Source: Ursus arctos | Taxonomy: Eukaryota > Chordata > Mammalia > Carnivora > Ursidae | Direction: 5' to 3' | DNA: 64,000 nucleotides | Assembly: GCF_023065955.2 (NCBI RefSeq) | Contig: NW_026622874.1 | Location: forward strand, 5,748,001-5,812,000 | Part shown: positions 31,275 through 42,480 of the stretch, piece after piece | Layout: every line of letters starts with the position of its first letter | Position numbering within the stretch: position 1 is the stretch's first letter | Notes under the pieces: generated by a model | The model's database searches: none | The model's input: only the letters and a program-made list of their open reading frames with translations | What the model was told of the DNA's origin: nothing | Translations under genes and position numbers: made by a program

Positions 31275-31350
31275 GAGCACTACACTTTAAATGGGTGAAA
31301 CTGTATGGTATTTGAATTATATTTCAATAAAGCTGTTTAAAAAAAAAGTG
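31275..31350 (+). mobile_element. L1M 3' extreme end
   Basis: GCACTACACTTTAAATGGGT, TGTATGGTATTTGAATTATA and TTTCAATAAAGCTG are the closing nucleotides of an L1MB-type 3' UTR; its upstream part is cut off by the SINE. Confidence 0.75.
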
Positions 31351-32029
31351 GTTGGATATCCCTATTATCTCTCCTGTCCAAGAAGATATTTTCTGGACTA
31401 GGGAAGATCATACATAGTTCAGGGTGGGGGTACCACACTGAAATCAGAGATATTGAGTAGAAGTTTGCTTAATGAATGCTGATCCATGTATCACCTCTTT
31501 GTTCATCAGCTTCTAGTCTGCTGGAAGCCAGTTTAGGCCTTCCATCCAAGAAGAAAATTGGAAGTCTTCTCTGGAGAATCTGTCCAGCCCTTGAGAAAAG
31601 ATCTAATGACCCCCATATGGGCTGGGGGGGGGGAGGGGCGTGTCTCCTAATGACGTGGCCTGGCTACCTAGGTCTGCAGCGAGACCCACCGTTCACAAGC
31701 CCCACGTATGCACACAGATTCCAATCTGTTTCTTTGTACACATTTCTTACATATAAGTGGACATTCAGAGGTCCCCAGACATTTGAGGAAAACTTCTAAT
31801 ATGAAAACAGAAAACATATAAACAGGAAAAGCTATTTGGATGAAACAGAGAGGAAAGGAGAAGAATCATTCAAAAGAAAAGCTGTAATTAGTATCCTCAG
31901 AGTGATACGGGAAGATTTTAAACCTATGAAATAAGAACAGATTACTATTAGAAAAAAATAAAAAAGAAAGAAACATCCAGGACGGTTTTCCAGAACATAA
32001 GGCTGTTTGTTGCAAATAAGAGGGGCCCC

Positions 32030-32770
32030 CTGAGTGCCTCCCACATCGAAGGGAGATAGACTCCCAGCAAGGCTGGGCCACATGGAACCTCAGAAGACTG
32101 GAGGCAAGGGAAAGACTCCACGAGAGGAAAACAATAGTCAATACACAAAGAATCAGGAATCAGAGCATCACCCCCTTCTCAACAGTCCCCTTGGAAGCCA
32201 GAACACAATGCAACGATGTCTTCAAAACTCTGAGGGAAAATAACCTAAAACCTAGAATTTTATACTCAGACACATTCTCAGTGAAGTGTGAAGGTAGGTT
32301 AAAGATATTTTCAGACATTTAAGTGCTCCCCAATTTATCTTCACCAAAAAGGAAGAGAAACCCAAAGAGGAAGGTATGGGATCCCTGAAACAGAAGATCC
32401 AACCTGGAGGAAGCTCAGGGAATCCTCTGGAAGATGGGAATGGAAGAGACCAAGATGACAGCTTACAGAGCAACCGATCCAGACTGAAGTGGATCGGGAG
32501 TTTCCAGGAAAGGCTTCTTCACGAAGATGAGATGAATGGAGGACCTAATGGGATTAACTCTATTGAGAACTCTGCCCAACTAAGGAAGAATTTGGAGATG
32601 ATTCTATCTTAAGTGCATAAAAAAAGGGAACGAATTAAAAAACCAAACAGGACTATAATGAATCGCAAGGAAAATAAAATGATCAGGAAAGACACAGTCA
32701 CCATAGTAGACTACATGGCTTAGTTCTTCATTATGCCACATGGTCGAGATAACATAAACATGGAATATTT
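32030..32770 (+). mobile_element. Old L1M/HAL1-like fragment
   Basis: CTTGGAAGCCAGAACACAAT, ACTCTGAGGGAAAATAACCT, CCTAGAATTTTATACTCAGA, AAAGATATTTTCAGACATTT and GGAAAGGCTTCTTCACGAAG follow the old L1/HAL1 consensus order. Frames are broken throughout. 31,351-32,029 upstream holds nothing I can name. Confidence 0.75.
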
Positions 32771-33450
32771 AACCAAAACTACATTTTAACTACGTTGTAG
32801 AATGAGGACTGAGGAGGAAATGGATATGGGATGTAGGTGGAGGACTGGGATGGGGAGAGAGCCCCACGTCCTTATCCTCCTGGGTGGGGAGTTAATAGCA
32901 AAGACCTGAAACTGACAAACCACAAAGTAGCAAGATAAGCCTCCTTTTTAGAAATATGGAAGTAATCGTTAGGAGAATCAGTGGAAAGCGTTGCCACTAA
33001 GGTGTAGGAAGCAAAGACGGATTCAGAAAAATACTTATTTTCATAATAAGCCTTATAAATCACTTGATCATTTTCAAAATTATGTGCAAGCATCATTTGG
33101 ATAAAAATAAAAGCGAGTTCTGGGTTCAAGTCCTGATGGACTCGCCCTCCTCCCCCCAAAAAGGCGGGAAAAAAAGTGAAAAAGACTAATACTCAACAAT
33201 AAGAAAATGAGCAACTGGATTAAAAAATAGGCCGAAGCCGTTAACAGTCATCTCACTGAAGATGATCTCCACATGGCAAACAAGCAGAGGAAAAGACGCT
33301 CCATATCCTATGTCTTCAGGGAAATGCAAATTAAAACAACGACTCTGCTACACGCGTATCAGCACCGCCAACATCCGGACCACCGATGATGCAACGCTGG
33401 TGAGGATGTGAACGACAGGACGTCTACTTCATTGCCGGTGGGGGTGCAGA

Positions 33451-33738
33451 GTGGCATGGCTACTGTGTAAGACAGTTTGGCAGCTTCTTACAAAATTAAA
33501 CGTACTCTTACCAGTCATGCTCCCTGGTATTTACCCAGAGGAGTGGAGAACTGACGTCCACGCAAAAACGTGCATGCGGATGTGTTTTGGAGCTTTACTT
33601 ACGCGTGCCCGAACTTGGAAGCAACCAAGATGTCCTTCCACAGGCGAATGGATCAATAAACCGTGGTCCATGCTGACAGTGGGCTATCATTTCGTGCTGA
33701 AAAGAAAGGAAGCCATGAAGAGTCGTGGAGGAGTCTGA
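33451..33738 (+). pseudogene. Degenerate L1 ORF2 C-terminus
   Basis: A 95-codon frame retains L1 ORF2 landmarks: LLCKTVWQLLTKL, LPGIYPEE, and WKQPRCPSTGEWINKPWSML. The tyrosine-rich 'YYSAI' region is changed to YHFVLKRKEA and the cysteine motif upstream is out of frame. Not functional. Confidence 0.85.
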
Positions 33739-34115
33739 AATGCGCATTACTGCGTAAAGAAGCCGATCTGAGAAGGCTGCGTACGGTATGATCCCAAGTC
33801 TGTGACATTCTGGAAAAGGCAAAGTTATGGAGACAGTGGAAGATAGGCGGCGGCCAGGGGTGGGGGAGGGGCACCGAGGGCTTCTAGGGCAGTAGAACTA
33901 TTCCGTGAGATAATATAATGCTGGATACACGTCATTATACATTTGTCCGAACCCACAGAACGTACAACACCAGGAGTGAAGCCTGGTGTCAACTCTGGAC
34001 TGTGGGTGTTAATGACGTGTCTGTGTAGGTTGGTCACTGGTAATGAGTGTCCCGCTCCGGTGGGGGACGCTGTGGCGAGGGGGGTGCAGGGGGTGTATGG
34101 GAAATCTGTACCTTT
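33613..34115 (+). repeat. Inverted L1 near-duplicate, arm A
   Basis: Hand alignment to the complement of 48,891-49,394 gives about 22 mismatches and one 2-nt gap in 503 columns. Only 5 mismatches fall in the central 300 columns (33,747-34,046). Confidence 0.93.
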
Positions 34116-34119
34116 TTAC

Positions 34120-34346
34120 TTTCGCTTAAGTTTTATTATTTATTTATTTACTTATTTAACTTTTAAAGATTTTATTTAGTATTTTGAGAAAGGGGGGCAA
34201 GGGCAGAAGGAGAGAAAGACTCTCAAGCAGACTCCCCAGGGATCGCAGAGTCCAACACAGGGCTGGATCTCACAACCCTGAGATCATGACATGAGCCGAA
34301 ACCAAGAGTCCGATGTGCTCAACCGACGGAGTCACCCAGGCGCCCC
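34120..34346 (-). mobile_element. SINEC, inverted
   Basis: Inverted SINE ending GAGTCACCCAGGCGCCCC. Together with the next SINE it is enclosed by one target-site duplication, GAAATCTGTACCTTTTTAC (34,101-34,119) / GAAATCTGTACCTTTTAC (34,457-34,474). Confidence 0.88.
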
Positions 34347-34456
34347 TATTTATTTATTTTTTACAAGTAGTCTCCACGCCCAATGGAGGGCTTGAATTCA
34401 CGACCCTGAGATCGGGAGTCACACGCTCTACCCAGTGAGCCACCCAGACGCCCATA
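34347..34456 (-). mobile_element. Short CAN-SINE variant, inverted
   Basis: About 105 nt: TTTTTACAAGTAGTCTCCAC, GGGCTTGAATTCACGACCCT and CAGTGAGCCACCCAGACGCC. The shorter, older SINE type without the long CT-rich body. Confidence 0.85.
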
Positions 34457-34534
34457 GAAATCTGTACCTTTTACTCAATTTGCTGTTACCCTGAAACTGC
34501 TGCAGAAAATAAATGTCATTAAAATGAATAAATA

Positions 34535-34727
34535 GGGGTGCCTGGGTGGCTCAGTCGGTTAAGCACCTGCCTTCCACTCAAGTCATGATCTCGAGGTGGA
34601 AGGATCAAGTCCCAGTCAGGATCCCTGCTCAGCGGGGAATCTGCTTCTCCCTCTGCCACTCACCCCGCGTGTGCTCTGTCTCTCTCTTTCTCTCAAATAA
34701 ATAAATAATTAAATCTTTAAAAAAATA
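34535..34727 (+). mobile_element. SINEC, full length
   Basis: Head GGGTGCCTGGGTGGCTCAGT to a TAAATCTTTAAAAAA tail. Target-site duplication AAATGAATAAATA (34,522-34,534) / AAATGAATGAATA (34,728-34,740). Confidence 0.95.
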
Positions 34728-35084
34728 AAATGAATGAATACATTAAAAAAAGAGAACGAAAGGGATGGCTACTGCCGTATTCTCCTGGAGTGCATTTCCT
34801 AGCGTGTGCTACTCTAGAAAAGAAGGAGAAAAACCCATAGCTACTTTGAAAACATGTATTTAAAGCTGATTCTAGAACGTGGTGTCCTGGGTGGGGAAGG
34901 CCAGATGGTGCCCTCACAGCGGCCCCCAGATATAGTCTGTTCCTGCCTCAGTGACGTCCAGGACCCGCGCAGCGCAGGGCCCTTCCTCCACACCTCTGCT
35001 GAGCCAGGATGCCCTTAGGGCGCTAACATTATTTAGAGTAACATGGAGTCTTTACACCGAAAGGGGCTTAAAAGAAGTTCAGTG

Positions 35085-35325
35085 GAAATCCATTGTTTAA
35101 CACATGAGAGTCCCGGGGCTCAGAGAAATTAAGGAAATTCGAGGTAGAGCACATCTGGGGGTAGAATGTGTTTGCCATCCATTAGCTCACAGTCACCCCA
35201 AGATGTACGTGATGGTAGTGTCCCTGTGTTTACACAGATGAGGGCAGAGAGGCTCGGGGCTTTACCAGAATCCGCACTGACTGTGAGCTGCTGGTCTACC
35301 CTCGGCACCAGGCCGCCCCCTCCAG
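35085..35325 (-). mobile_element. Possible MIR fragments, inverted
   Basis: GGGGCTCAGAGAAATTAAGG and CACAGATGAGGGCAGAGAGG match the complement of the MIR core (ACAGATGAGG..., GCTCAGAGAGGTTAAG). Two pieces may be two insertions. Confidence 0.5.
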
Positions 35326-35638
35326 CACCTGTCTGCATAGGAATCCAGCTACCTGGTGATTGTATGGTTTGGCTGTTTGTTTTGAATTTAGTTGCATGTG
35401 GGGCAGTTCATCCCCTCCCATGGTTGTTTTCCAGCTTCCCTGTTCCAACTTTACCTTGCTCTGAGAGTGCCATCCTCAAAGTGACTGTGAATTTTTGTCC
35501 CGTCCCAGGATTCTGAAATCTTCCTGTTGATGGCCACTCTAATGTCCCCTTGATCCATGGCCAAATGTGTCACCCAAAGAGGTTTACCTGAAAACCTGAT
35601 GTTTCATTCATTCATGGATGTATTGCTGCTGCTGCTTC

Positions 35639-35840
35639 TTTTTTTTTTTTTTTTTTAAGATTTTATTTATTTATTTGAGAGAGAGTTAGGGAGAGAGATC
35701 ACGAGTAGGGTGGGAAGAGTAGAGGGAGAAGCAGGCTCCCCGCTGAGCAGAGAGCCGATGCGGGACTTGATCCCAGGACCTGAGGATCATGACCTGAGCC
35801 CAAGGCAGACGCTTCACTGACTGAGCCACCCAGGCGCCCC
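35639..35840 (-). mobile_element. SINEC, inverted
   Basis: 19-nt T-run, TTATTTATTTGAGAGAGAGT, GGATCATGACCTGAGCCCAA and CTGAGCCACCCAGGCGCC. Confidence 0.94.
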
Positions 35841-35844
35841 TGAT

Positions 35845-36860
35845 TTATTACTTTTTTCAGCAAATATTGAGTACCGACCGCAGGCAAGGCTTTGGGTATA
35901 AGCGAGCTTAGCAGACGTGGTCCCTGCACTTCGGGGAAAGACAGACATGAAATAAGCCATCTGATCGATACTTAGAATTACAAGGACCTGAGACAAGAAC
36001 ACACAAGAGTTTGTGTGTTAAGAGCCTAAAGCAACTTGTGTGGCCAGAGTGTGGTCCATGAGAGGAACGTGGGAAGAAATGAGGTTCCAGAGTTAAACTG
36101 AAATCTGATCAGGCAGGACCTTGTAGGCCATGTAAGGATGTTTTCTTTTCCGTTAGATGCAAGGAGAAGCCAGTGACGGTTTTACAGTATGTTTAAAAGA
36201 CCTCCCAGGCCACTGTGGGGAGGGCAGGAGGAGGGGCCAGGCTGAGAACGTGTTGTAGGATTCCAGTCGAGCGGCGGTGGGGGCCCTGGAGGTGGAGAGC
36301 CACGGACAGACTGTGAAAAGCGTGGAAAGTGGCATCGGTGGCATTTGGTAACGGGTTAGCTCTTACGAGCAAAAAGAGGAGGAAGTTTGCAAAGATGCCT
36401 CCTGGGTTTGTGACTTTAGCAGAGGAACAGATGGTCGTTGAATTTACTTAGATAAGGAGGATGGGAGGGGGAGGATCCTGAGTTCAATTTTGGACAAGTT
36501 GAGTGTGAGATGGCTGAGGAGGCAGCTGGCTATGCGAGCCTGGAGCTCAGAAGAAAGGTCTGGGCTGGAGATAAAAATATGGGAGTTAACTGCCTTGGGG
36601 TGATATTTAAAGCTGTGGGACTAAGTGAGATCACCGTTGGTGGGGGGGAGTGTAGGGAGAGCAGGGAAACAGCCCTTCCCTGCCCCCCCCCCCACGCGCC
36701 CAAGGAGAGAAGAGCCCACCGCCTCTAATGACAGAGGTGGAGGGGAGGAGGGAGAGCTGGCAGTGGGATGAGCCTGAGCAGGAGGGAGGAGAGGAGGCGT
36801 GGCTGACAGAAAGGCCTAGGGCCTGTTTCAACACTGGTCAAACAACTGTGCTGAATGCCA
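35845..36860 (-). mobile_element. Long inverted L2 (LINE2) 3' segment
   Basis: Follows the L2 complement over ~1 kb: CAGCAAATATTGAGTACCGA, ACGTGGTCCCTGCACTTCGG, GGACCTTGTAGGCCATGTAA, GAGTTCAATTTTGGACAAGT, TGGGCTGGAGATAAAAATAT, GATATTTAAAGCTGTGGGAC. Overlapping frames here are chance. Confidence 0.8.
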
Positions 36861-36869
36861 ATGAGGGTG

Positions 36870-38555
36870 TGGTGGGGGGCTGGAAAGCACTGGCTTTGGC
36901 ATTTGGACGGTGGATGCTGAAGCTTCCCCCAAGTCCTCCCAGAACCCCGACTGCAGGCATCTCCCAATTGTGTGCTCAGTCTTGACACACTGGTCTGAAG
37001 TCAGCTATGGTGGGAGTGTTCACACTGCGACCTTAACAAACACGGCCAAGGAGGACCCTTCAGGTAATGAGCAAATTCAGTGAGACTAGTAATATACTGC
37101 ATGTTAATTCATTGATTTTAAATAAAAATAGAATAAAATAAATTAAATTGTTGGGTTATTTTTTCCTTGGAAAGCCTCCCTCAACTGTGATTCCATTCAT
37201 AGCAGAACGAAGGGGGGACCAACCTTCTGCACGCTCTCTGGTCCCATCAGAATGTTTTCAGAACATTTTCCATGAAAATGAATGGTCTTCCAAGAAACCA
37301 GCTGAGTGTCTCAACTTCCTTTGAAGGAGGCTTTTACCTTTGCCACAGGACTCCCTAAAGTCTTAGGCTTTTAGTCACTAATCTTTGAAAATTTGATGCA
37401 GACCAAAAGGAAAAAAATTCAGTGTGGTCATATGAGGAATTTCTTCCAACTCTGAGTTAGCCGTAAGAAATTCCAAGAAGCATAAGCAGTAAACCACATT
37501 TCATTGACTCCTGGGTTTATTTACTTGGTAGAAATAATCATTAGAAGATTCCAGAATTCAGGGCTGAGAGTTGACATTTTCCCCCTTCTTGCTTTTTCAT
37601 TAAAAAAATATGCTTGCTATTCCATGAATATATAGATAAGAAAATTAACTGGAAGGTGGAGAGTTTGGACATTTTCAATGTCATGACAACTGGATTGGAT
37701 CATTTGGCAAATGAGCTAATTATTAGATACTCTCAGGTGTTAAGACAAAAATCATTATTTTAGCCGCGACGTGTAGTCATAGACTTGAGTCTTGGTCTTG
37801 CCTAAAAATGAACCAAAGATTGACCTGAATGCATTGCAGACTCCTGAACTTACTAAAGAAGTCAGCGTGTTCTAAAGTCCAGATGGTTCTAAAAGCTTCT
37901 TCTTTGACATGTCTTTACTCCAAACACATAGCAATGACAAACAAAATTTATCAAGCCTAAAAACTAAATAAACACTTCCGTGGACCCAGAATTGGGACGG
38001 AAACATGAAGCTGTGAGCTAAGCGAAACCCACAAGCTTCCTGGGCTCTAGGTCCAGAACCAGGCAATATTAGCCAGAATTTGGCTTTTCCAGAGTAAATT
38101 AGAATAAGAGTTCCATGCCGAGATCGGAGACTGAAGCCAGACTCCCTGCTTGAAGCCAGAGGCAGAGGCAGGCTCCTCCTACTCATGAAAAAAAAATAGA
38201 AGCTGTTTCCGCCTGGCCTAGAGCTTTTAGCAAACTGTAGACTCAGGGGAGAGAGGACACAGAACCTTGCCACGTGACTAGGAGAGGGAGCAGTCCAGCG
38301 CCTGGCTTGGTACCCGGACCTGGGCTGTCCTCAGTATCACCGTGAGCCGCATCTCTGAAGTTCCATCAGTAGACTGGTCTGAACGGGGGTCTAGGGAGCC
38401 AAGGGCAGAGTGAAGGCAATAAAAAACAAAAACAAAAACACCCCCAGCAGACAGGGAGGGGAAAGCACTGGAGGGGTAGAGGAGGGAAGAGAAACACAGA
38501 CAGGTCTCCAAATGATCTCCCCAATCCAAACCCAATGCTGAGAAAGGCAGCCAAC
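36870..38555. other. AT-rich unique stretch
   Basis: No named repeat. A 133-aa minus-strand frame (37,872-38,273) has a Leu/Ser-rich composition and no domain. Confidence 0.45.
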
Positions 38556-38559
38556 AAAA

Positions 38560-39420
38560 TGAAACAAAAACACGAATTGATTCCTGTTGAAACTAATTTT
38601 ATGGGCCCGCTGGGGAAAAGGTTTAATGTGTTTAGAACGTTCAGGGAACTTCCATTTTAAAAGAGCAAGAGCACGATGGAAAAATGCCAGCATAAATGGA
38701 GTCAGGATGCATGGGTACCAAAAAGCACAACTTTAGAAACCTTGGAAATGAAAAATAGAGTGATCAAAATAAAATCCAATAGGTCAGCTAAGCTCTAGAC
38801 AGGAAAGAGTTCAAGGGAAAATTAGTGAGCTGGAGAGGGTTCTGAGGCTCTCCCCCAGAAAACGGGACAGAGACAGCGGATGAAAATGCAGGGCGCAGAT
38901 AAGAGAGAGGGTGGGTCGATGGGCCCTGGCCTGCATCCACGAGGGGGAGAATGAGCACTGTGGTGGGGAAACAGTTCCCAAGAGGCACTGGGTCAGGATT
39001 TTCTCCAGTTAACCATCTGAGGTCTGGGGGGGGGGGGGGTCGTAGGGAGTGCCAAGCAGGAGACACACGAATCCTCCCACCTCAGTGAAACTGCCTGACA
39101 TTGAAAATACATAGAAAACTTAAAAGCCTTGAGAGAAAAACAAAACAAAACAAAAAGACGCATCGCCCTCCCAGGAATGAGAATTAGACCAATAGCTAAC
39201 TTTTCATGGGCCGAAGACAAGGAAGCAATGTCTTTGTGGTGCCGAGGGAAGTGGCTGAGAACCGAAAACCTCATACCTCTTTAAGTTACTATTCAGCAGT
39301 GAAAGGCAGTTTAAGACATTTTCGAAAATACCGTGATCAAGGTTATTTCGACTCCTAGACCCCCATGAAAATAGCCAGCATGGATGTATTTTGACAAAAA
39401 CAAAAGGAAATAGTGGTTGA
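38560..39420 (+). mobile_element. Old L1/HAL1-like ORF1 region
   Basis: GTGAAACTGCCTGACATTGA, CCAGGAATGAGAATTAGACC, AATAGCTAACTTTTCATGGG and AAGACATTTTCGAAAATAC track the end of the L1/HAL1 ORF1 region. Diverged, no frame left. Confidence 0.55.
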
Positions 39421-39509
39421 AAATGATAACACAGAAATCGAACTAGTTAGTGGATTTGATTTTCTCACAAACCTCACCATTTTTGCATTTATTAAAGGGA
39501 TGAACTCTA

Positions 39510-39622
39510 AGGGCGCCTGGCTGGCTCAGTGGGGGGAGTGTGCATGCAACTCTTGATCTCCAGGTTGTAGTTCCAGCACTGTGCTGGGTGCAAAAATTAC
39601 TTAAAAATAAAATCTTTAAAAA
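39510..39622 (+). mobile_element. Short CAN-SINE variant (first of a pair)
   Basis: GGGCGCCTGGCTGGCTCAGT, GCATGCAACTCTTGATCTCC, then AAAAATTACTTAAAAATAAA. It shares one outer target-site duplication with the next SINE: AAAGGGATGAACTCTA (39,494-39,509) / AAAGAGGATGAACTCTA (39,820-39,836). Confidence 0.88.
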
Positions 39623-39631
39623 GGGGGGGGG

Positions 39632-39819
39632 AGGGGTGTCTGGGTGTCTCAGTCTGTTGAGCATCTGACTCTTGATTTCGGCTCAGGTCATGATCTCAGG
39701 GTCCTGGGATCAAACCCCAAGTTGGGCTCCCCACTCAGCAGGGAATCTGCTTGTCTCCCTCTCCCCCTGCCCCTCCCCCCACGTGCTCCTCCCCAATAAA
39801 TAAATAAACCTTTCTTAAG
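39632..39819 (+). mobile_element. SINEC (second of a pair)
   Basis: GTGTCTGGGTGTCTCAGTCT through to AATAAATAAATAAACC, placed in the A-rich tail of the preceding SINE after a short G-run. Confidence 0.9.
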
Positions 39820-39852
39820 AAAGAGGATGAACTCTAGACACAACTCTAGATC

Positions 39853-39879
<27 letters not shown>
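39853..39879 (+). repeat. Orphan poly(A) tract, 27 A
   Basis: Uninterrupted A-run with no SINE or L1 body in front of it. Confidence 0.95.
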
Positions 39880-39883
<4 letters not shown>

Positions 39884-40259
39884 CAGGGTGTTAAGGATGG
39901 GAAGAAATGAAGATTATTCAACGGGAAGTTAATATAGCCGAAGATCAGTGTCATGTCAGAAGAAAGGACAAAAACACTGGATAATTTTAGATGCTCTTAG
40001 AAAGTGGTTAGTTAAGTATGTATGTTAACCATTTCAGGACAATTACCAAAATAAATAAAATATAATGCCTAAGTCAATAGAAGAGGAAAAGGGGAACACA
40101 GAAAATGTAATGCAAGACAAGGCAGGAAAAGTGTGAAGGGAAGCAAAGGAAGGTAAACATGAAGTGAAAAAAAAAAGGGAGTTAAACATAAATTCAAATA
40201 TTATCATTCACCTTTGCAACCATAGATGATAAAAATTGATTTTAAAAAAGAGATAATTA

Positions 40260-40403
40260 TAGTAAGGAGAGCACGTATTGCATGGTGCACTGGGTGTTAT
40301 ACGCAACTAATGAATCATCGAACTTTACATCGGAAACCGGGGATGTACTGTATGGTGACTAATATAATATAATAAAAAAAATTAAAAAAAAATAAAATAA
40401 AAC
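40260..40403 (+). mobile_element. Very short young L1 3'-end insertion
   Basis: 144 nt of the carnivore L1 3' UTR (GCATGGTGCACTGGGTGTTA, CATCGGAAACCGGGGATGTA) plus A-rich tail. Perfect target-site duplication GAGATAATTA (40,250-40,259 and 40,404-40,413). Same subfamily as the L1 at 27.1-28.2 kb. Confidence 0.95.
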
Positions 40404-40528
40404 GAGATAATTAGAATGAATAAAAAAACAAAGTCAGTTATATACTGCATACAAGAGACATATCTAACACAAAACAATACAGGGAAATGAAAAATGAAGG
40501 AATAGAAAATGATTCACAGTAAAAAAAT

Positions 40529-40641
40529 ATTTTTTTTAAGATTTTATTTTTAAGTAATCTCTACACCCAACATGGGGCTTGAACTTACAACCCTGAGGCC
40601 AAGGGTCATACGCGCTACTGACTGAGCCAGCCAGGTGCCCC
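40529..40641 (-). mobile_element. Short CAN-SINE variant, inverted
   Basis: TTTTAAGTAATCTCTACACC, GGGGCTTGAACTTACAACCC and GACTGAGCCAGCCAGGTGCC; flanks CACAGTAAAAAAATAT / CACTGTAAAAATATT. Confidence 0.9.
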
Positions 40642-41517
40642 ACACTGTAAAAATATTAACAAAAAGAAAGCTGATATGGATATCTTAATATCAGATGCAA
40701 TAAAATTTTCAAACATAAAACATTAATAACAACAAAGAGGGACAAAATATATATTAACAACATGCTTCATAACATACAGTCATAAGCCTATGGGTACCTC
40801 AAAAACCGACCATATTATAGAGAAATTTACCAATCTATTGTAATGGTAAAAGATTTTAACACACTTTGGACAGCTATCACAGAATAAAAAAATTAACAAC
40901 TACCCAGAATATTTGAACATAAGACTTTAAAATTTGATCTGATGCATGTATTAAATATATATAATACTCTGAACCAAGCAAATGAAGAATATATGCAATC
41001 TATTCTTTCAGATTATCTATGGAATTTTACAAAAGAAATTTATCACAATACTAGATTAAAAAAGTATTCTCAACAAATTTTTAAGAGATCAATATCTTAC
41101 AGACCATAATCTGACTAGAATTCAATTAAATCAGAATCAACACTGGAACTGTGATTTAAATTTCCACATGTTTTGAAGATTTTACTTATTTATTTTGTCA
41201 AATGAAAGCCAGTTCCACTCACTTAATTAACCTAGCGATTCATCTTACCTGGTTTCATACAGTAAAGACAGTGGTCTTGTAATAACAGGTCAGCGAAGGA
41301 AAAGTGACATCGGTCCGGATTTAAGGGCTTCTACACGAATTTGGGTAAGCAGTTCACCCATATATTAATACATAATTCACAGTCACATTTATTTCTAAAG
41401 CCAATTCTAAAAATTTGGACAGGGTAGCATTTCAATCTATTTTAAAGACTTGGACGGGTAGATGACCATATAATAGTTACGTCTCTGCCCTTGACTAGTA
41501 CTGGACACTATTTTCAG

Positions 41518-41746
41518 ACTTCTATTTTTAATTTTTAATTTATTTTATTTTATTTTTTATGCCTTTTTTTTTTTTTTTTTGAGGGAGAGAGAGAATGAGA
41601 GAGTGCGGGCCAGGGAGACAGAATCTTAAGCAGGCTCCACACCCAGCATGGAGAGTGACATGGGGCTCCATCTCACAACCCTGAGATCATGACTTGAGTC
41701 GAAACCAAGAGCCAGATGCTCAACTGCCTGACCCACCCAGGCGCCC
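41518..41746 (-). mobile_element. SINEC, inverted, with long AT tail
   Basis: An extended (T)n/(ATTTT)n tail precedes the SINE body. Perfect target-site duplication CTATTTTCAG (41,508-41,517 and 41,747-41,756). Confidence 0.94.
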
Positions 41747-41806
41747 CTATTTTCAGGTTTTTAGATGAAGAGCAAGGGACGGAGAAGTGTGCTCTTAGCA
41801 CAGTGC

Positions 41807-41821
41807 GGGGGGGGGGGGGGG
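41807..41821 (+). repeat. 15-G homopolymer
   Basis: Uninterrupted G-run; a likely site of length variation and sequencing error. Confidence 0.95.
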
Positions 41822-41829
41822 AGCTGTGG

Positions 41830-42480
41830 AGTTTGAAAAACAATTTCTAGAAACTTTTAATTTTAACCATTAAATCAATATTTAGTGGCCTTGTACCCAC
41901 GGAGCACGTACATTTACCTACTCTAATCTTTCTGTGTGGTTATAAAAATAGACGTAGAAGAAAATGAGAATGGACGGACCTATTTCTCTCTATATTCATA
42001 TTCACTCTCGAGATGGAGCTCTGCAAGCCCGCTGAGCTGGTACTCCGCTTAGCTCTATTTTCTGTCTGCTTCTTAACAAGGGACTCCACATTCCTCATAG
42101 GATCTACGTTTTGCTTTAACTGCTAGGTTCTTGGCTTTGCTCTTTTCATGTCAGCTTTAGCCCTCAACAGCTGCTTTAATAGTGATTTCTCAGCTTAAGA
42201 CTCGGACTTGCTTCCCGCCTGCCCCTGAAATGTCCTGCAATTTTATTTATTGTTTCCTGAAGTGAGGCTCTCACTCATATTTTCCACAAATGACAGCCTT
42301 TTCCCAAAGGGGACCCAATTAGTCGAGTCCTTCTCCAGCTCCACTTAAAAGCCAGAGTTAAATGCAAATACAATTGCTTCCATTCCCTGCCCCGCCCCCT
42401 GCTGTGCTTCTCAGATATGATCTCAAGTATCAAACGTTACCGAATGAAACCACAGAAAACTGAAGAGCCAAAGCAGTCCT
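41830..42480. other. Unique stretch, possible conserved noncoding DNA
   Basis: No repeat named. Mixed composition with homeodomain- and octamer-like words (CCCAATTAG, ATGCAAAT) near 42,318-42,370. Confidence 0.35.

Larger units (their letters stand above)
33170..34530 (+). mobile_element. Old L1 (L1M) 3' end, interrupted by two SINEs
   Basis: ORF2 end (GCAAATTAAAACAACGACTC, CGTGGTCCATGCTG) and L1M 3' UTR (GTTATGGAGACAGTGGAAGA, CTGGATACACGTCATTATAC, ACAACACCAGGAGTGAAGCC, GTGTATGGGAAATCTGTACC). SINEs occupy ~34,120-34,456, after which the tail resumes to about 34,520. The part 33,613-34,115 is the inverted near-duplicate of 48,891-49,394. Confidence 0.9.
39880..41140 (+). mobile_element. Old L1M/HAL1 internal sequence
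   Basis: AT-rich L1-like text: TATACTGCATACAAGAGACA, GGATATCTTAATATCAGATG, TATGGGTACCTCAAAAACCG, GGTAAAAGATTTTAACACAC, TTCTTTCAGATTATCTATGG and CATAATCTGACTAGAATTCA. Interrupted by the insertions at 40,260 and 40,529. No frame remains. Confidence 0.65.
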
